The position numbers and the translations under genes are program-made. The notes under the pieces are model-generated. The model was not told the origin of the DNA. It searched no databases and saw nothing but the letters and a program-made list of their open reading frames with translations. From the NCBI RefSeq assembly GCF_039355125.1, contig NZ_CP134979.1, forward strand, positions 347,117 through 411,116: DNA of 64,000 nt, in the 5' to 3' direction. Shown here piece after piece: positions 21,751 to 31,902 of this stretch; position 1 is the first letter of the stretch; every line of letters begins with the position of its first letter. This DNA comes from Buchnera aphidicola (Takecallis taiwana). GTDB lineage: Bacteria > Pseudomonadota > Gammaproteobacteria > Enterobacterales > Enterobacteriaceae.

Positions 21751-22107
21751 TTATTTTTTGATTGGTTTACGAGGACCTTTTCTAGTACGAGCATTAGTTT
21801 TTGTTCTCTGCCCTCTTACAGGTAATCCTCTACGATGACGCAAACCACGATAACATCCAAGATCTATTAACCTTTTAATATGTAAAGTACATGTTCTACG
21901 TAAATCACCTTCTACAATTAATTTAGAAATCGCCTGACGTAATAGATCTATTTGCTGTGCAGTTAAATCTTTAGTTTTAATTACTTCTGATATGTTACAA
22001 TACATACAAATACGCTTAGAACGTGTTTTACCTATACCATATATTGAACGTAACGCAATCATGATATGTTGATTATTAGGAATATTAATTCCTGCAATAC
22101 GAGCCAT
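21751..22107 (-). CDS. rpsM: 30S ribosomal protein S13
   Basis: Head protein that contacts the P-site tRNA and 50S bridge B1. Its 118 residues equal the E. coli length. [10 protein letters not shown] opens the protein, [12 protein letters not shown] forms the helix-two-turn-helix, and [21 protein letters not shown] is the conserved tRNA-contacting tail. It is the first gene of the alpha operon, with GAGGAA upstream of the ATG. Confidence 0.97.
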   Translation of the reverse strand: MARIAGINIPNNQHIMIALRSIYGIGKTRSKRICMYCNISEVIKTKDLTAQQIDLLRQAISKLIVEGDLRRTCTLHIKRLIDLGCYRGLRHRRGLPVRGQRTKTNARTRKGPRKPIKK

Positions 22108-22135
22108 TATGTTCCTCTATATTGATATTAACAAA

Positions 22136-22166
22136 TAGTATTTTTATCATAAATAAAAACATACTA
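22136..22166 (-). terminator. AT-rich hairpin at the spc/alpha operon boundary
   Basis: TAGTATTTTTAT (22136-22147) pairs with ATAAAAACATACTA (22153-22166) with one bulge. It sits between rpmJ (end of spc) and rpsM (start of alpha), where E. coli has an operon boundary. The stem is AT-rich and weak, so the function is only suggested by position. Confidence 0.35.
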
Positions 22167-22185
22167 TAAAAATAAACTTAAAAAA

Positions 22186-22302
22186 TTACCCTTGACGCTG
22201 TTTATGTTTTGGATATTGAGTACATATCACACGCAGTACATTCTGTCGTTTTAAAATTTTACAATTACGACACAACTTTTTAATCGATGTACGAACTTTC
22301 AT
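22186..22302 (-). CDS. rpmJ: 50S ribosomal protein L36
   Basis: A 38-residue protein starting [15 protein letters not shown], the E. coli length. The zinc ligands C-X2-C and the later Cys and His ([13 protein letters not shown]) are all present, so it is the zinc-binding form. It is the last gene of the spc operon after secY, as in E. coli. AGGTGG lies upstream of the ATG. Confidence 0.96.
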   Translation of the reverse strand: MKVRTSIKKLCRNCKILKRQNVLRVICTQYPKHKQRQG

Positions 22303-22355
22303 ATTACCACCTATATTTCAGTGAAAATAATACTGTATATTTTCAAAAATAATTA

Positions 22356-23684
22356 TTAATACTTAATATTTAAAGGAGATTTTTTTAAAAGAGCATTATA
22401 TTTATTTGATATCATAAACGTTTGAAATTGTGCAACAAAATCAATAATGACAACAACAATAATTAATAACGATGTCCCTCCAAAAAAAAACGGAACATGT
22501 AAAATAATTTTAAACAATTCCGGTATCAAAATAATAAACATAATATATAATGCATTTATAATAATTAAGCAATTGATTATACTATTAATATATTTTGTTG
22601 TTTGTAAACCAGGACGAACACCTGGAATAAAAATACCAGATTTTCGTAAATTTTCAGAAATTTCTCTAGGATTACATACTAAATTATCATAAAAAAAACA
22701 AAAACAAAAAATCAATACAGCATATAACGTAATATATAATACTTCACCTGGTTTCATATAATATTCTATCATTGTAAACAAGATAAAACCAAAATGTATC
22801 TTAAACAATGAAATTATGAAAGATAACACAAGAATTACACTAGCAGAAAAAATCGCCGGCATTACACCAGACATATTAATCTTTAAAGGTAAATGTGTAT
22901 GTTGCATAACATACATTTTATGTAAATTACGTTGCTTGGAATGATATAAAATAACTTTTCGATAACTACTTTCAATAAACACAATACTAAATATTACAAA
23001 AAATAAAATCAAAATAATAAAAAATGCATAAAAAAACGATATATGTAAAAATTTCATATGACTAATCATACCAGTCAAACTTAAAGGTATTTTAGAAATG
23101 ATACCAATAAACATAATCATTGAAATGCCATTACCAATACCACATTCAGTAATTAATTCACCTAACCACATTAATAACATTGTACCAGTACATAAACTTA
23201 ATATAGTAGTAAAATAAAAACACCAATCAGGATGTATAATTATTTGTATAGAATTCGATATATTCGGTAAAGTCCACGCAATACCAATGGATTGTAATAT
23301 TGCAATAAATAAAGTTATATATCGTATATATTGATTAAGTTTTTTTTTACCTAACGCACCTTCTTTTTTAATATCAGATAACTGTTTTATCATTAATGTT
23401 AATAATTGCATAATAATAGAAGCAGAAATATAAGGCATAATACCTAAAGAAAAAATCGATGCATAGCTTAAAGCACCACCAGAAAACATATTAAACAAAT
23501 CAATTACTGTACCATTTTGTAATTTTAAAAAATTCGATAAAACAGTATGATTGATACCAGGAACAGGTATAAAAAAACCAATTCGATAAATCATTATTGC
23601 AAAAATTACAAAAATAATTCTGTGTTTTAATTCCAGCAAAGTCTTACTAACATTGTTTAATTTGAATTGTGTAATATTAGTCAT
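22356..23684 (-). CDS. secY: Protein translocase channel SecY
   Basis: Central pore of the Sec translocon in the inner membrane. From the ATG at 23684 it is 442 residues (E. coli 443) with ten hydrophobic segments. The plug-region FNMFSGGAL, GIMPYISASII, MWLGE, GIGNGIS and the essential Arg of the C5 loop (PGVRPG) are visible. rplO ends one base before its start codon, so translation is probably coupled. Longer upstream frames overlap rplO and are rejected. It works with SecA/SecE and with the SRP RNA encoded at 5284. Confidence 0.96.
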   Translation of the reverse strand: MTNITQFKLNNVSKTLLELKHRIIFVIFAIMIYRIGFFIPVPGINHTVLSNFLKLQNGTVIDLFNMFSGGALSYASIFSLGIMPYISASIIMQLLTLMIKQLSDIKKEGALGKKKLNQYIRYITLFIAILQSIGIAWTLPNISNSIQIIIHPDWCFYFTTILSLCTGTMLLMWLGELITECGIGNGISMIMFIGIISKIPLSLTGMISHMKFLHISFFYAFFIILILFFVIFSIVFIESSYRKVILYHSKQRNLHKMYVMQHTHLPLKINMSGVMPAIFSASVILVLSFIISLFKIHFGFILFTMIEYYMKPGEVLYITLYAVLIFCFCFFYDNLVCNPREISENLRKSGIFIPGVRPGLQTTKYINSIINCLIIINALYIMFIILIPELFKIILHVPFFFGGTSLLIIVVVIIDFVAQFQTFMISNKYNALLKKSPLNIKY

Positions 23685-23685
23685 A

Positions 23686-24129
23686 TTATACAACAGTTTC
23701 CTTAACTGTACCACCTAACATCTCAATCGCTACTAGTGCGCCTTTCGTTACTTTAATATCTTGTACTACAATTTTTTTATCTAAAACACCTTTATTAATA
23801 ATTTTTACATATTTAACATTTTTTTTAATAATATTAAAATTTTTTAATGTATTCAAATTAATATATTGGTCAGAGATTTTATTAATTTCAGATAATCTCA
23901 CTTCTTGTGTCACACGTTGTTTCCGTGATAAAAAACCAAATTTTGGAATACGTCTATATAATGGCATTTGACCACCTTCAAAACCTCTTCTAATACTTGA
24001 TCCAGTTCTTGAGGTTTGCCCTTTATGTCCCCTACCACATGTTTTACCAAATCCGGTTCCAATTCCTCGACCAACTCTTTTATGTTTTTTTTTAGAACCG
24101 TGTGCAAATTTCAAAGTATTTAAATACAA
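23686..24129 (-). CDS. rplO: 50S ribosomal protein L15
   Basis: Late-assembly protein of the large subunit, 147 residues (E. coli 144). The glycine- and arginine-rich N-terminal extension (GRGIG.G.GKT.GRGHKGQ.SR) and GGQMPLYRRIPKFGF are typical. The C-terminal domain is slightly degenerate but full length. Start and stop lie tightly between rpmD and secY. Confidence 0.96.
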   Translation of the reverse strand: MYLNTLKFAHGSKKKHKRVGRGIGTGFGKTCGRGHKGQTSRTGSSIRRGFEGGQMPLYRRIPKFGFLSRKQRVTQEVRLSEINKISDQYINLNTLKNFNIIKKNVKYVKIINKGVLDKKIVVQDIKVTKGALVAIEMLGGTVKETVV

Positions 24130-24133
24130 TTTT

Positions 24134-24316
24134 TTATCCTTTTTTAATATGAATCATATAATATACTTGATTAATCATACCTCTAATAGATGGTGTATCC
24201 AATCTTACTACTGTATGTCCAATACGTCGTAAACCTAACCCTATCATTGTTGCTTTATGTCTAGGAAGACGACCAATACTACTTTTAATTTGTGTAATAA
24301 AAATTTTTTTTATCAT
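24134..24316 (-). CDS. rpmD: 50S ribosomal protein L30
   Basis: Sixty residues (E. coli 59). The family pattern is clear: [10 protein letters not shown] near the start, then a helix with [10 protein letters not shown] and the final IRGMINQV segment. It lies between rpsE and rplO with only a few bases on either side, the canonical spc order. Confidence 0.95.
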   Translation of the reverse strand: MIKKIFITQIKSSIGRLPRHKATMIGLGLRRIGHTVVRLDTPSIRGMINQVYYMIHIKKG

Positions 24317-24322
24317 ATATAC

Positions 24323-24826
24323 TTATCCTAAAATTTCAGCAACAGACTTGTTTCTTTTAGCAGCAATCACTTCAGGAGATTGCATATTTTTTAAACCATT
24401 AATGGTTGCTCGAACAACATTAATCGGATTAGTTGAACCATATGTTTTAGCTAACACATTATGTATACCTACAACTTCTAACACTGCTCGCATTGCTCCA
24501 CCTGCAATAATCCCAGTACCTTTAGATGCCGGTTTCATAAATATTTTAGAACTAGTATGTACACCCTGCACAGAATGTTGTAAAGTACCATTTTTAATGT
24601 TAATATTAATCATATTACGACGTGCTTGCTCCATAGCCTTTTGTATAGCCGCTGGTACTTCTCGTGCTTTACCATATCCTATTCCTACTTTACCTTTATT
24701 ATTGCCGACAACAGTTAACGCAGTAAATGAAAAAATTCTACCTCCTTTAACAGTTTTAGAGACGCGGTTTACTGTAATTAATTTCTCTTTTAAATCAATA
24801 GTATTTTTTTTTTCATAATGAATCAT
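24323..24826 (-). CDS. rpsE: 30S ribosomal protein S5
   Basis: Decoding-fidelity protein on the back of the small subunit, 167 residues as in E. coli. The dsRNA-binding-like N-domain has [12 protein letters not shown] and [10 protein letters not shown], and the C-domain has [15 protein letters not shown] and [15 protein letters not shown]. The start is the ATG at 24826, preceded by AAGGATA. A 156-codon open frame on the opposite strand is only its shadow. Confidence 0.96.
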   Translation of the reverse strand: MIHYEKKNTIDLKEKLITVNRVSKTVKGGRIFSFTALTVVGNNKGKVGIGYGKAREVPAAIQKAMEQARRNMININIKNGTLQHSVQGVHTSSKIFMKPASKGTGIIAGGAMRAVLEVVGIHNVLAKTYGSTNPINVVRATINGLKNMQSPEVIAAKRNKSVAEILG

Positions 24827-24839
24827 TGTATTATATCCT

Positions 24840-25208
24840 TTAAAATTTTAATCCCGCTTTTCTCGCAGACTCGGCTAATATTTTTACGCGACCATGATAT
24901 TTAAATCCAGAACGATCAAATACTACAGATTGAATACCTTTTTTTAATGCACGATGTGCGATAATTAAACCAATAAAACTAGCAGATTGTTTATTACCAG
25001 TATATGAAGAAAGTTGTCTTTGTATACCTTGTTCTAATGTTGAAGCAGACATTAAAACAGTAGAAGTGTTTATATCAAAAATCTGAGCATATATATGACG
25101 AGAAGTACGATGTATAATTAATCGTATCACATTTAAAGATTTAAATTTATGACGCATTTTCAAACTTCGCCGTTTCCTAGAAGATAGTTTATTATTTAAA
25201 AGAACCAT
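24840..25208 (-). CDS. rplR: 50S ribosomal protein L18
   Basis: Binds 5S rRNA in the central protuberance with L5 and L25. It has 122 residues (E. coli 117), with an N-terminal basic stretch rich in Arg/Lys and the conserved [14 protein letters not shown] and [24 protein letters not shown] segments. Its ATG overlaps the rplF stop by one base (TAATG), so translation is coupled to L6. Confidence 0.96.
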   Translation of the reverse strand: MVLLNNKLSSRKRRSLKMRHKFKSLNVIRLIIHRTSRHIYAQIFDINTSTVLMSASTLEQGIQRQLSSYTGNKQSASFIGLIIAHRALKKGIQSVVFDRSGFKYHGRVKILAESARKAGLKF

Positions 25209-25744
25209 TATTTTTTCTTAGCCTCTTTAACACGTACATGTTCACCGAAATAACGAATACCTTTGCCTTTATATACTTCCGGTTTACGTTTTGATCGTAA
25301 ATTAGCTGCTACTTGTCCAAGTAATTGCTTATTCATACTTTTTAAAATAATTTCAGTTGCAGAAATAATTTCTGCTATAATATCTTTAGGTAAAGCATAT
25401 TTAATAATATGTGAATATCCTAAAGACATAGTAATAATATTATTTTTTTCAATACTAACACGATAACCTACACCAACTAATTGTAATTTTTTTGAAAAAC
25501 CACTGGTTATACCTATAATCATAGAATTTACTAAGGATCTTGTAGTACCTGCATGCATCCAACCATCATTTTTATTTAATTTCGATTGAAAATATATTTT
25601 ATTATTATCATATGTAATGATAACAGAATGATGAATGCTATGTGAAATCGATTTATTTTGATTACTAATGGTAATCATACCTTTATTTAAAGTAACTATT
25701 ATATTATTAGGCACAAAAACTGGTTTCTTTGCAATACGCGACAT
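25208..25744 (-). CDS. rplF: 50S ribosomal protein L6
   Basis: Two-domain protein near the GTPase centre, 178 residues (E. coli 177). MSRIAKKPV, the [13 protein letters not shown] block and the C-terminal [17 protein letters not shown] signature are intact. It shares one base with rplR and starts 17 bases after rpsH. Confidence 0.96.
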   Translation of the reverse strand: MSRIAKKPVFVPNNIIVTLNKGMITISNQNKSISHSIHHSVIITYDNNKIYFQSKLNKNDGWMHAGTTRSLVNSMIIGITSGFSKKLQLVGVGYRVSIEKNNIITMSLGYSHIIKYALPKDIIAEIISATEIILKSMNKQLLGQVAANLRSKRKPEVYKGKGIRYFGEHVRVKEAKKK

Positions 25745-25761
25745 GCCTTAATCTCCTAAAT

Positions 25762-26157
25762 TTAAGATACTATACAAATAATTTCTCCACCTATACCCAT
25801 TTTATTCGCTTTTTTATTACTTATGATACCTTTAGAAGTCGATAAGATAGCAATGCCTAAACCATCCATCACAACTGGTAAAGTTGTCTTTTTTTTATAA
25901 ATGCGTAAACTTGGTTTACTAACTCGTTTAATTTCTTCAATTACAGGTTTACCATTAAAATATTTTAAAAAAATATTTAATACTTTTTTATTTGATTGTT
26001 TTTGTACAGTATAATAATCAATGTAGCCTTCTTGTTTTAAAACATTTATAATAGCAATTTTAAAATTTGAGGCAGGTGTACAAACTTCTACTTTATTAGC
26101 TTTCTGACCATTTCGAATATTTGTTAACATATCTGATATTGGATCTTGCATACTCAT
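25762..26157 (-). CDS. rpsH: 30S ribosomal protein S8
   Basis: Primary 16S-binding protein, 131 residues (E. coli 130). [18 protein letters not shown] opens the protein and VSTSKGI-like (ILSTSKGI) and GGEIIC close it. In E. coli S8 represses the spc operon by binding near rplE; here the gene order is preserved, but I cannot show the operator. AAGGTG precedes the start. Confidence 0.96.
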   Translation of the reverse strand: MSMQDPISDMLTNIRNGQKANKVEVCTPASNFKIAIINVLKQEGYIDYYTVQKQSNKKVLNIFLKYFNGKPVIEEIKRVSKPSLRIYKKKTTLPVVMDGLGIAILSTSKGIISNKKANKMGIGGEIICIVS

Positions 26158-26195
26158 ATAATCACCTTATATTTTATAATCACTGTATATCTTAT

Positions 26196-26501
26196 TTACC
26201 AACTAGCTTTTCTTAATCCTGGAATTTCACCACGCATAGCAGCTTCCCTGACTTTAATTCTACTTAAACCAAATTTTCTTAAAAAACCATGAGGACGACC
26301 TGTTTGGAAACATCGATTACGCTGTCTAGATAAACTAGAATCACGCGGTAAAGTTTGTAATTTTAACATTGCTTCCCATCGTATAGTTTTTGATAATGAC
26401 ATATTTAAAATTATTTTTTTTAATTGTTGACGCTGTAAAAAAAATTTTTTACCTAATTTAATTCTTTTAAATTCACGTGCTTTCATTGATTCTTTAGCCA
26501 T
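26196..26501 (-). CDS. rpsN: 30S ribosomal protein S14
   Basis: One hundred and one residues, the long zinc-free enterobacterial form (E. coli 101). [34 protein letters not shown] and the [23 protein letters not shown] tail match the family; the CXXC zinc ribbon of short S14 is absent as expected. It lies between rplE and rpsH. Confidence 0.96.
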   Translation of the reverse strand: MAKESMKAREFKRIKLGKKFFLQRQQLKKIILNMSLSKTIRWEAMLKLQTLPRDSSLSRQRNRCFQTGRPHGFLRKFGLSRIKVREAAMRGEIPGLRKASW

Positions 26502-26516
26502 CTTAATCCTTAAAAA

Positions 26517-27056
26517 TTATCTCTGAAAAGGAAAATGAAACGCAGAGAGTAATGCAAAACCCTCAGCATCGGAACATGCAGTTGTTGTAATAGAAATATC
26601 TAACCCACGTACTTTATCGATAGTATCATAATTAATTTCAGGAAAGATAATTTGTTCACATATCCCCATATTATAATTTCCACGACCATCAAAAGATTTT
26701 TTTGAAAAACCACGAAAATCACGGATTCTTGGTATCACAATCGTGATTAATCGATTTAAAAAATTCCATTTACGTATACCACGTAATGTCACTTTACAGC
26801 CTATTGGATAACCTTGTCGTATTTTAAAACCAGCAATAGATTTTCTAGATTGTGTTATAATTGGTTTTTGACCTGAAATTAACATTAAATCTTTTACTGC
26901 TTGTTCTAAAACTTTTTTATCATGATTTGCTTTTCCTGCACCCATGTTTAAAGTAATTTTTTCTATATTTGGTACTTGCATAACTGATACATATCGAAAT
27001 TTTTTCATTAATGCTTTCACAACATGTGTTTTATAAACATTATATAATAAAATCAT
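26517..27056 (-). CDS. rplE: 50S ribosomal protein L5
   Basis: Binds 5S rRNA and contacts P-site tRNA. From the ATG at 27056, with AGGA well placed upstream, it is 179 residues, the exact E. coli length; a GTG two codons earlier is rejected. [42 protein letters not shown] and the C-terminal FPINE-type block are visible. Confidence 0.96.
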   Translation of the reverse strand: MILLYNVYKTHVVKALMKKFRYVSVMQVPNIEKITLNMGAGKANHDKKVLEQAVKDLMLISGQKPIITQSRKSIAGFKIRQGYPIGCKVTLRGIRKWNFLNRLITIVIPRIRDFRGFSKKSFDGRGNYNMGICEQIIFPEINYDTIDKVRGLDISITTTACSDAEGFALLSAFHFPFQR

Positions 27057-27072
27057 TATCACATCCTACTAA

Positions 27073-27390
27073 TTATTTAATAATTTGATTATTAGATTTT
27101 AAAAATCGTACTTTTTTTCCATCAATAAATTTAAATCCAATACGATCTGCTTTTTTAGTATCAGGATTTAAAATAGCAACATTAGAAATATGTATTAAAG
27201 CTTCTTTCTTAATAATACTTGCACTAATATTCTGTTCAGGACGACCTTTTTGATGCTTTTTAATAAAATTAATACCTTGAACAATAATTTTAGACTGATT
27301 TATTGAAATGAATTGTACTATTCCAGTTTTACCTTTATCACGACCAGATAAAATAATAACACGATCTAAACGTTTAATTTTTAAAGCCAT
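27073..27390 (-). CDS. rplX: 50S ribosomal protein L24
   Basis: Assembly initiator of the large subunit, 105 residues (E. coli 104). The KOW motif reads VIILSGRDKGKTGIV, followed by VQGINFIKKHQK. Upstream is a G-rich stretch (GGGGGG, 27391-27400 region) serving as ribosome binding site. It lies between rplN and rplE in spc order. Confidence 0.96.
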   Translation of the reverse strand: MALKIKRLDRVIILSGRDKGKTGIVQFISINQSKIIVQGINFIKKHQKGRPEQNISASIIKKEALIHISNVAILNPDTKKADRIGFKFIDGKKVRFLKSNNQIIK

Positions 27391-27415
27391 ATACCCCCCC
27401 TTATTATTACAATTA

Positions 27416-27784
27416 CTAAAATACTTCTGGTGCTAAAGAAATAATTTTCATAAATTTTTCTGTTCGCAATTCACGTGTTATTGGACCAAAAATACGCGTA
27501 CCAATAGGTTGATTCACATTATTTAAAATAACACAAGCATTATGATCAAAACGAATTAATGACCCATCTGTACGTCGAATACCTTTCTTTGTACGAACAA
27601 CAACTGCATTAAATACTTCCCCTTTTTTTACTTTACCTCGTGGTACTGCTTCTTTAATTGATACCTTAATGATATCACCAATTTTTGCATACCGCTTTTT
27701 TGAACCTCCTAACACTCGAATACACATAGCAGATTTTGCGCCTGAATTATCCGCAATATATAATATAGTTTGTTCTTGTATCAT
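27416..27784 (-). CDS. rplN: 50S ribosomal protein L14
   Basis: First gene of the spc operon. The start is the ATG at 27784 (MIQEQT), giving 122 residues (E. coli 123); a frame six codons longer exists but lacks family support. [29 protein letters not shown] and [13 protein letters not shown] are conserved. L14 forms an intersubunit bridge and binds the RsfS region. Confidence 0.95.
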   Translation of the reverse strand: MIQEQTILYIADNSGAKSAMCIRVLGGSKKRYAKIGDIIKVSIKEAVPRGKVKKGEVFNAVVVRTKKGIRRTDGSLIRFDHNACVILNNVNQPIGTRIFGPITRELRTEKFMKIISLAPEVF

Positions 27785-27868
27785 AATGTCTTTATACTCC
27801 AAAATACATTAATATTCAATATAAAATAACAAGAATATATCATAAAATTTATATTATCTAAAAATCAG

Positions 27869-27894
27869 GAAGACATGTCAATATTCATGTCTTC
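27869..27894 (-). terminator. Hairpin at the S10/spc operon boundary
   Basis: GAAGACATG (27869-27877) pairs perfectly with CATGTCTTC (27886-27894) around an 8-base loop; on the minus strand CTGATTTTTAG follows. It lies between rpsQ and rplN, exactly where the S10 operon ends and the spc operon begins in E. coli. This is a good candidate intrinsic terminator or attenuator. Confidence 0.65.
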
Positions 27895-27907
27895 GAAAAA
27901 TAAATTA

Positions 27908-28162
27908 CTAAATTATGGATTTTTTAACAATTCGAATCAATTTCCATGATTTTGTTTTAGAAATTGGCCGACATTCCGATACCTCAACAATGTCTCCATT
28001 CGAACATTCATTAAGCTCATCATGAATATGTAATTTAGTTTGTGTTTTAATAAATTTACGATATACCGGATGTTGAATTAATCGTTCCACCAATACTACA
28101 GCAGATTTATTCATCTTATTGCTTAAAACTGTTCCTTTTAATGTCTTCAACTTCACAGTCAT
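27908..28162 (-). CDS. rpsQ: 30S ribosomal protein S17
   Basis: OB-fold primary 16S-binding protein, 84 residues as in E. coli. [29 protein letters not shown] and the [18 protein letters not shown] signature are intact. It overlaps rpmC by four bases and is the last S10-operon gene; a terminator-like hairpin follows 14 bases downstream. Confidence 0.96.
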   Translation of the reverse strand: MTVKLKTLKGTVLSNKMNKSAVVLVERLIQHPVYRKFIKTQTKLHIHDELNECSNGDIVEVSECRPISKTKSWKLIRIVKKSII

Positions 28163-28356
28163 GTATTATTCCTGCTTTTTATGGTAATGATTGTTTTAAT
28201 ACGTGCAATATTTTTACGTGCTATACGTAACATGTGATTATTTTTTAATTTCCCGGAAGCGAGTTGTATTTTTAAACTGAACTTTTCACGTAATATATTT
28301 AATAGCTCAATTCGCAAATCAGCGATTTTTTTTTTATGTAATATAGATAATTTCAT
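28159..28356 (-). CDS. rpmC: 50S ribosomal protein L29
   Basis: Sixty-five residues (E. coli 63), two long basic helices. The family core [41 protein letters not shown] is complete. L29 sits at the tunnel exit near the SRP and trigger factor site. Its stop overlaps the rpsQ start (ATGA-type overlap). Confidence 0.95.
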   Translation of the reverse strand: MKLSILHKKKIADLRIELLNILREKFSLKIQLASGKLKNNHMLRIARKNIARIKTIITIKSRNNT

Positions 28357-28360
28357 AATA

Positions 28361-28765
28361 TCACCACTTACTTACAAAAGTTGTTTTAACAGATAATTTC
28401 GATGTCGCTAATTTAAATGCAAGTCGAGATTCCTCTTCCGATAATCCTGAAATTTCATATAATACTTTTCCAGGTTGTACTAAAGCCACCCAATATTCAA
28501 CATTACCTTTACCTTTTCCCATACGTACTTCTAATGGTTTTTGTGTAATTGGTTTATCTGGAAAAACTCTTATCCATAATTTACCTTGTCTTTTCATAGA
28601 TTTTGTAATTGCACGCCTTGCTGCCTCAATTTGACGTGATGTTAACCTACCTAGTGTAATGGCTTTTAAACCAAACGTTCCAAAATTAATCTCAGAATTT
28701 AAAATAATACCTCTATTTCTTCCCTTATGCATTTTACGAAATTTTGTACGCTTAGGCTGTAGCAT
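28361..28765 (-). CDS. rplP: 50S ribosomal protein L16
   Basis: Late-assembly protein near the A-site, 134 residues (E. coli 136). [42 protein letters not shown] and [22 protein letters not shown] are highly conserved. It lies between rpsC and rpmC with two and four bases of spacing. Confidence 0.96.
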   Translation of the reverse strand: MLQPKRTKFRKMHKGRNRGIILNSEINFGTFGLKAITLGRLTSRQIEAARRAITKSMKRQGKLWIRVFPDKPITQKPLEVRMGKGKGNVEYWVALVQPGKVLYEISGLSEEESRLAFKLATSKLSVKTTFVSKW

Positions 28766-28767
28766 AA

Positions 28768-29484
28768 TTATAATAGCCTCCGTATTCTAGGTAATATCCT
28801 ATATTGTCTTTTTTCATTTAAAAAACTTTTATTTTCATTCTTTAAAAATTGCATACCATCCAGAATTTCTCCTTTAAAGACCCAAACCTTAACTCCAATA
28901 ATACCATAAGTAGTATGTGCCTCAGATAAACTATATTCAATATTTGCACGCAAAGTATGTAATGGTACACGACCCTCGCGATACCATTCTCTACGAGCAA
29001 TTTCTGTTCCTCCCAATCTACCACTCACTTCAACTTTAATACCTTTAGCACCCTGACGCATAGCATTTTGTACAGCGCGTTTCATTGCTCGTCTAAACAT
29101 GATTCTTCTTTCAAGTTGCATTGTAATATTGTCTGCAATTAATTTAGCATCTAATTCAGGCTGTTTTATTTCTGCAATATTAATTTGAGTAGGAAAACCA
29201 GTCATACTTGCTACAATTAATCTTAACTTCTCAACATCTTCGCCTTTTTTTCCAATAACAATACCAGGTCTAGATGTATAAATAGTCACACGAACACTCT
29301 TAGCAGGTCTTTCAATGACAATACGTGAAATAGATGCTTTATTAAGTTTTTTATTTAAGAAAGCTCGTATCTTAAAATCACTATTTAAATATTCAGAAAA
29401 CTCTTTTTTTTGAGCAAACCAAGTGGAATTCCAAGTTTTTATTATACCTAATCGCATACCATGTGGATGTACTTTTTGACCCAT
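28768..29484 (-). CDS. rpsC: 30S ribosomal protein S3
   Basis: mRNA-entry-channel protein with helicase function, 238 residues (E. coli 233). The KH domain ([23 protein letters not shown]) and the C-terminal domain ([26 protein letters not shown]) are intact. It starts five bases after rplV. The C-terminus is a few basic residues longer than in E. coli. Confidence 0.96.
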   Translation of the reverse strand: MGQKVHPHGMRLGIIKTWNSTWFAQKKEFSEYLNSDFKIRAFLNKKLNKASISRIVIERPAKSVRVTIYTSRPGIVIGKKGEDVEKLRLIVASMTGFPTQINIAEIKQPELDAKLIADNITMQLERRIMFRRAMKRAVQNAMRQGAKGIKVEVSGRLGGTEIARREWYREGRVPLHTLRANIEYSLSEAHTTYGIIGVKVWVFKGEILDGMQFLKNENKSFLNEKRQYRILPRIRRLL

Positions 29485-29489
29485 AATTA

Positions 29490-29837
29490 CTATTCTCCTT
29501 CAATGTATGAATCAGATAAAATCATAGTAATATGGCTAGTACGCTTTAAAATTCTATCTGATCGACCTTTAGCTCTTGGCATCATTCTTTTCATAGTAGG
29601 ACCAGCATCAACAAAAATACTTTTTATAAATAAATTATCTGAATCAACTCCATAATTATGCTCTGCATTAGCAATAGCAGATTGTAATAATTTTATCACA
29701 AAAAGTGCTGCTTTTTTTGTATGAAAATTTAATATATTAAGTACTTGATTTACTTTTTTGCCACGCACAAGATCTACTACTAATCTAACTTTTTGAGCTG
29801 ATGATTTTACTTTACGATATTTGGCTATAATTTCCAT
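29490..29837 (-). CDS. rplV: 50S ribosomal protein L22
   Basis: Exit-tunnel protein, 115 residues (E. coli 110). [22 protein letters not shown] opens it, and the tunnel-lining beta hairpin [21 protein letters not shown] is typical. The macrolide-associated loop has no visible deletion. A second lightly longer C-terminus (SYIEGE) distinguishes it. Confidence 0.96.
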   Translation of the reverse strand: MEIIAKYRKVKSSAQKVRLVVDLVRGKKVNQVLNILNFHTKKAALFVIKLLQSAIANAEHNYGVDSDNLFIKSIFVDAGPTMKRMMPRAKGRSDRILKRTSHITMILSDSYIEGE

Positions 29838-29852
29838 AAATTACTCTTATAC

Positions 29853-30131
29853 CTATTTTTTTTTAATTTTTTTATCAGAGACATGTCCTCGATAAGTTCT
29901 AGTCAAAGCAAATTCTCCTAACTTATGTCCAACCATTTCTTCAGTAATAAAGATTGGTATATGTTGTCTACCATTATGTATTGCAATTGTCATTCCAACC
30001 ATATTAGGGAAAATTGTTGAACGTCTAGACCAAGTTTTTAATGGTTTTTTATTTCCACTTAATATATACTTTTTTACTTTTTTAAATAAACTAACATCAA
30101 TAAAAGGGCCCTTTTTAATAGAACGAGGCAT
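29853..30131 (-). CDS. rpsS: 30S ribosomal protein S19
   Basis: Head protein near the A-site, 92 residues as in E. coli. [50 protein letters not shown] and TRTYRGH are conserved. It lies between rplB and rplV in S10-operon order. Confidence 0.96.
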   Translation of the reverse strand: MPRSIKKGPFIDVSLFKKVKKYILSGNKKPLKTWSRRSTIFPNMVGMTIAIHNGRQHIPIFITEEMVGHKLGEFALTRTYRGHVSDKKIKKK

Positions 30132-30145
30132 ATCATATCCTTATA

Positions 30146-30973
30146 TTACTTATTATAATTACGATGTCGTAAAATGAATTTTTCAGTTCGTTTATTTTTA
30201 CGTGTTTTTTTCCCTTTTGTTTGTTGACCCCATGGTGTAACAGGATGTTTTCCAAAATTTTTACCTTCTCCACCCCCATGCGGATGATCAATTGGATTCA
30301 TTGCTGTACCCCGTACAGTTGGTCGAATACCACGCCACCGCGAAGATCCTGCTTTTCCTAACATTTGTAACATATGTTCAGAATTACCGACTTCACCGAT
30401 TGTTGCTCGACATCTACCATCCACTTTCCGTATTTCTCCTGATCGTAATCTAACACTAACATAATTATTTTCATGAGCAATAATTTGAGCAGAACTACCA
30501 GCAGTTCGTGCAATTTGTCCACCCTTACCGACTTTAATTTCGATATTATGAATCAATGTTCCGTTCGGTATATTACACATAGGTAAACTATTACCGATTT
30601 GAATAGGCACTTTATTCCCGGAAATAATGTTAGATCCTATATATAAACCTTTTGGAGCCAAAATATACTTCCTAGTACCATCTGCATATAAAATCAAACA
30701 TATATTAGAAGACCGATTAGGATCATATTCTAAACGTTCTATTTTCGCATAAATATTATCTTTATTCCGCTTAAAATCGATGATACGATACATTCTTTTA
30801 TGCCGACCACCAATATGTCGCGTAGTAATATGACCAAGATTATTTCTACCCCCGCTTTTACTATTATGTTGCAACAATAATCGTAATGGACGACCATGAT
30901 ATAAGTCTTTATTCAACATTTTCATCACATGCCGTCTACCTGGTGAAGTCGGATTACATTTTACAATTACCAT
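30146..30973 (-). CDS. rplB: 50S ribosomal protein L2
   Basis: Core protein required for subunit association and the peptidyl-transferase centre, 275 residues (E. coli 273). [52 protein letters not shown], and the C-terminal [15 protein letters not shown] with the functional HPHGGGEGK histidine motif are complete. Confidence 0.97.
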   Translation of the reverse strand: MVIVKCNPTSPGRRHVMKMLNKDLYHGRPLRLLLQHNSKSGGRNNLGHITTRHIGGRHKRMYRIIDFKRNKDNIYAKIERLEYDPNRSSNICLILYADGTRKYILAPKGLYIGSNIISGNKVPIQIGNSLPMCNIPNGTLIHNIEIKVGKGGQIARTAGSSAQIIAHENNYVSVRLRSGEIRKVDGRCRATIGEVGNSEHMLQMLGKAGSSRWRGIRPTVRGTAMNPIDHPHGGGEGKNFGKHPVTPWGQQTKGKKTRKNKRTEKFILRHRNYNK

Positions 30974-30988
30974 AATAAACTTTTACCT

Positions 30989-31291
30989 TTAAATAACATT
31001 ATTAATAAAATCTAAATTTTGACCTGTTTTCAGTTGAATATATGCTTTTTTCCAATGATTACGCCGAACATTGTATTTACCACGTTTTTTTAACTTCCCT
31101 TTCATTAACACTGTATTCACATGCTCGATCTCAACAGAAAATATTTTTTTTACAGCTTGTTTGATATCATTTTTAGTCGCTTTTAATGCTACTTTTAATA
31201 TTATCGTATTATTTTTTTTTAAAACACGCGTTGATTTTTCAGAAATATGTGGTGTATACAATACTTTAAAAACTTTATAATCAGATATCAT
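30989..31291 (-). CDS. rplW: 50S ribosomal protein L23
   Basis: Tunnel-exit protein that docks trigger factor and SRP, 100 residues as in E. coli. [26 protein letters not shown] and [15 protein letters not shown] match. The start ATG overlaps the rplD stop (ATGA), so the two are translationally coupled. Confidence 0.95.
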   Translation of the reverse strand: MISDYKVFKVLYTPHISEKSTRVLKKNNTIILKVALKATKNDIKQAVKKIFSVEIEHVNTVLMKGKLKKRGKYNVRRNHWKKAYIQLKTGQNLDFINNVI

Positions 31292-31893
31292 ATGAGCATT
31301 GCCTCAATGTGTTTAATTGCTGCAACAGTTACAATAACATTTTTAAATTTAATTAAACTAATTGGATTAATGAATTTCACATTTTCTACACAAACTTTAT
31401 ATAAATTACGTGATGCCAAAAATAAATTTTGATTTATATCATTAATGATAATATATGCTTCATGTAATGATATACTATTTAATTTTTCAAGTAATAATTT
31501 TGTTTTTGGTTGCAGTATATCAAATTCTTTAAAAACAAATAAACGGTTTTGTTGAATTAACGTCGAAAAAATACTTCTTAATGCTCCACGATACATTTTT
31601 TTATTAATTTTTTGTGTATATAATGTTGGTTTTGATGCAAAAGTAATTCCACCAGATCTCCAAAGTGGGCTTCTAATTGATCCTGCACGAGCACGACCAG
31701 TACCTTTTTGACGCCAGGGTTTTTTACCAGAACCAGAAACTTCTGCTTTAGTTTTTTGAGCATGACTACCTTGTCTGGAACCAACAAGATAAGCAGTAAC
31801 AACCTGATGTATCAATGCTGAATTAAATTTTTTTTTAAAAATAGCATCCGAGACAGAAATACTTAATTTTTCTTCCTGAACCATTAACTGCAT
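31288..31893 (-). CDS. rplD: 50S ribosomal protein L4
   Basis: Exit-tunnel protein; in E. coli it is also the autorepressor of the S10 operon. The ATG at 31893 gives 201 residues, equal to E. coli, with AAGGAG close upstream; an in-frame GTG two codons earlier falls within the SD spacing and is not preferred. [20 protein letters not shown] and [11 protein letters not shown] form the tunnel loop; [14 protein letters not shown] follows. The leader before rpsJ is too short and AT-rich for me to recognise the E. coli L4 target. Confidence 0.95.
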   Translation of the reverse strand: MQLMVQEEKLSISVSDAIFKKKFNSALIHQVVTAYLVGSRQGSHAQKTKAEVSGSGKKPWRQKGTGRARAGSIRSPLWRSGGITFASKPTLYTQKINKKMYRGALRSIFSTLIQQNRLFVFKEFDILQPKTKLLLEKLNSISLHEAYIIINDINQNLFLASRNLYKVCVENVKFINPISLIKFKNVIVTVAAIKHIEAMLI

Positions 31894-31902
31894 ATTCACT
31901 CC

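Noticed and set aside
24348-24818. A 156-codon open frame on the + strand
   Set aside because: It lies entirely antisense to rpsE, has no family resemblance and no ribosome site.
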